Position numbers and translations under genes: made by a program | Shown: positions 62,816 through 64,000 of the stretch, piece after piece | Position numbering within the stretch: the first letter of the stretch is position 1 | How the letters are laid out: each line of letters starts with the position of its first letter | Source of the DNA: Filimonas effusa | Lineage (GTDB): Bacteria > Bacteroidota > Bacteroidia > Chitinophagales > Chitinophagaceae | Direction: 5' to 3' | Assembly (NCBI RefSeq): GCF_004118675.1 | Contig: NZ_SDHZ01000003.1 | Coordinates: 62,001-126,000, forward strand | Length of the DNA: 64,000 bases | The notes under the pieces: generated by a model | Database searches by the model: none | The model's input: the letters and a program-made list of their open reading frames with translations, nothing else | What the model was told of the DNA's origin: nothing

Positions 62816-63183
62816 AAAAACGCACATTGGTAATGGGGCTATACGCCTTCATTCTTGCTGCCGGCACGAGTGCCTTTACTGCTAAACAGGAAGCCGCTCT
62901 TTCGCCTTTGATCTGGTTCGATCCAAATGTCAGCTACCAGTTCCAGTATTATGGAACGGTGCCAGATGCACAGACTAATATCGGCGGTTACCCTTACCCG
63001 GGTACGCTGGTCATTAGTGCAGGCTTTTACTTCTGGCGAAGCACCAATCCTACGAATTCCAATCCTTTTGACACGATTGTTTATGGCGCCTGGTCGGGCA
63101 ACCCTACCTATGGCACCACACTAAAGCTCAATGGAGATGGTTATCCGTTATTACAGGCGGATGAATTTCTTTGGGAGCAATAG
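62812..63183 (+). CDS. Small secreted protein without cysteine, coupled to MauE
   Basis: 123 aa. Signal peptide (LVMGLYAFILAAGTSAFTA) then an aromatic-rich mature part (WFDPNVSYQFQYYGTVPDAQ, YPYPGTLVISAGFYFW) with no cysteine. It resembles the protein at 52368 in the QxxYxG piece after the signal and in length. The ATG overlaps the MauE stop. Its own stop abuts the stop of a convergent susD. Function unknown. Confidence 0.65.
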   Translation: MKKRTLVMGLYAFILAAGTSAFTAKQEAALSPLIWFDPNVSYQFQYYGTVPDAQTNIGGYPYPGTLVISAGFYFWRSTNPTNSNPFDTIVYGAWSGNPTYGTTLKLNGDGYPLLQADEFLWEQ

Positions 63184-64000
63184 TTATTGATACCCGGGAT
63201 TTTGAACCAGGTTGGGATTGAGTTGTATTTCCTCATCAGGAATTGGCAGCAGCTGATCCGATGGCTGCCAATAGCTGCCCTTCTCTTTACCCAGCACTGC
63301 ATTTGCCTGTGATGTTCGTTTGAGGTCGTACCATCGGTGGCCCCATTCGAACATCATTTCCACCCTGCGTTCATTGGCGATGGTTTTCTCCAATGAAGCG
63401 GCGCTGATGGTATCGGGCAAAGCCGGCAGGTTAGCACGTTTACGGATGAGATTAACATCGGCAACGGCTGCTGTTATATTTCCCAGGTGCAGGTAAGCTT
63501 CTGCACGGTTGAGATATACTTCGGCCAATCGCATAAAACAGATCTTCTCCGTGATGTTGGGAATGGCGCGGGATATGTATTTGAAAGGGTAGTAATAATT
63601 TTTTCCGCCTACGATAACAGTACGCAGCCATGTTTTCTGCCGCATGTCGCCGGCTTCGAATGCGGCCATGAGACTAGCGGTAGCAGTAAGCTGCGGCCGG
63701 AGCAGGGCACTTGCAGGGATGTAAGTGGTGGCCTGCATGATCATGGGTATTTCGCTGTTAAAACCCAGCTGCCAGATGACCTCTTTACTGGTTGTCAGAA
63801 ATACGCCTGAAAGATTTTCTTCAATGACATACATCCTGCTGTTGATCACCTTTGTTGCTGCATCTATCGCCTGCTGCCAATGTTGCCTATATAGTTGTAC
63901 ACGGCTGAGGAATGCCAGGGCGGCTTCTTTGCAGGGCCTTGTTTTAACATCGCCGGCAACATAACTGCCCAACTCCTGCGTTGCCGCAACAGCATCGGCT
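63184..64000 (-). CDS. SusD/RagB family lipoprotein, C-terminal part (cut by window edge)
   Basis: 272 codons inside the window, open to the right edge. SusD landmarks: EAALAFLSRVQLYRQHWQQAIDAATKVI, FMRLAEVYLNRAEAYLHLG, ANERRVEMMFEWGHRWYDLKRT and LLPIPDEEIQLNPNLVQNPGY at the end. The matching susC is expected beyond 64000. Its stop codon directly abuts that of the convergent small secreted protein gene. Confidence 0.92.
   Translation of the reverse strand, partial: ADAVAATQELGSYVAGDVKTRPCKEAALAFLSRVQLYRQHWQQAIDAATKVINSRMYVIEENLSGVFLTTSKEVIWQLGFNSEIPMIMQATTYIPASALLRPQLTATASLMAAFEAGDMRQKTWLRTVIVGGKNYYYPFKYISRAIPNITEKICFMRLAEVYLNRAEAYLHLGNITAAVADVNLIRKRANLPALPDTISAASLEKTIANERRVEMMFEWGHRWYDLKRTSQANAVLGKEKGSYWQPSDQLLPIPDEEIQLNPNLVQNPGYQ

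Noticed and set aside
1-64000. tRNA or rRNA genes and CRISPR arrays
   Set aside because: I looked for T-loop-like GTTCGAATC words, rRNA stretches and regularly spaced direct repeats by eye and found none. A tRNAscan, Rfam or CRISPR search would be needed to exclude a missed one.

Overview
The window reads as chromosomal DNA from a member of the Bacteroidetes, most likely a Chitinophagaceae relative. Supporting signs are the Bacteroidetes -7 promoter box TAnnTTTG, type IX secretion/gliding genes (gldJ, porV, a PorP/SprF homologue), bacillithiol synthesis (bshA), three SusC/SusD-type loci with ECF sigma/FecR pairs, DUF4292 and DUF983 proteins, and a primary sigma factor starting MRQLKITKS.

Bases 1-16.8 kb and 20.4-30.1 kb are mostly housekeeping. 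They hold rpsP-rimM, ffh, the primary sigma factor, an LptF/LptG permease, a CDF transporter, an M20 peptidase, an S4 protein, trmD, ade, anmK, upp, ispF, dut, a DUF4292 lipoprotein, an EnvC-like protein, bshA, an RsmI-like methyltransferase, an EI24 membrane protein, a 3-methyladenine glycosylase, murF, gldJ and porV. Several genes have a TATCTTYGC box only 3 bases before the start codon, which suggests leaderless mRNAs.

Bases 16.9-20.4 kb form an AT-rich insert with a small secreted four-cysteine protein and a large S9-type peptidase. Bases 30.1-38.0 kb are an accessory locus: two stand-alone LytTR regulators, two small proteins of unknown function, a three-domain LanKC-type lanthionine synthetase, a secreted cysteine-containing peptide just behind it, and two tandem AraC regulators.

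Bases 38.2-47.8 kb are again AT-rich. They carry a MauE-like membrane protein, a thiol lipoprotein, two intact and one decayed small four-cysteine secreted proteins, a thioredoxin-fold protein, an IS21 remnant, and a SusC/SusD pair. The composition changes inside susC near the end of its STN signalling domain. The STN part, fecR and the ECF sigma gene have normal composition, so the transporter body looks exchanged onto a resident signalling head.

Bases 50.8-64 kb hold three small unknown genes, a cysteine-ending leader ORF, a small secreted protein with a conserved leader, a metzincin lipoprotein-SusD-SusC operon with a divergent ECF sigma/FecR pair, a second MauE protein with another small secreted protein, and the end of a third SusD.

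The repeated theme is a small Sec-exported protein converging on the end of a SusCD operon, often with MauE/thioredoxin-type thiol proteins and peptidases nearby. Five family members plus one decayed copy share a cysteine pattern, one of them beside the LanKC enzyme. Three of the small genes share a 5' leader. I consider this the best candidate for an undescribed system; its function cannot be read from sequence alone.
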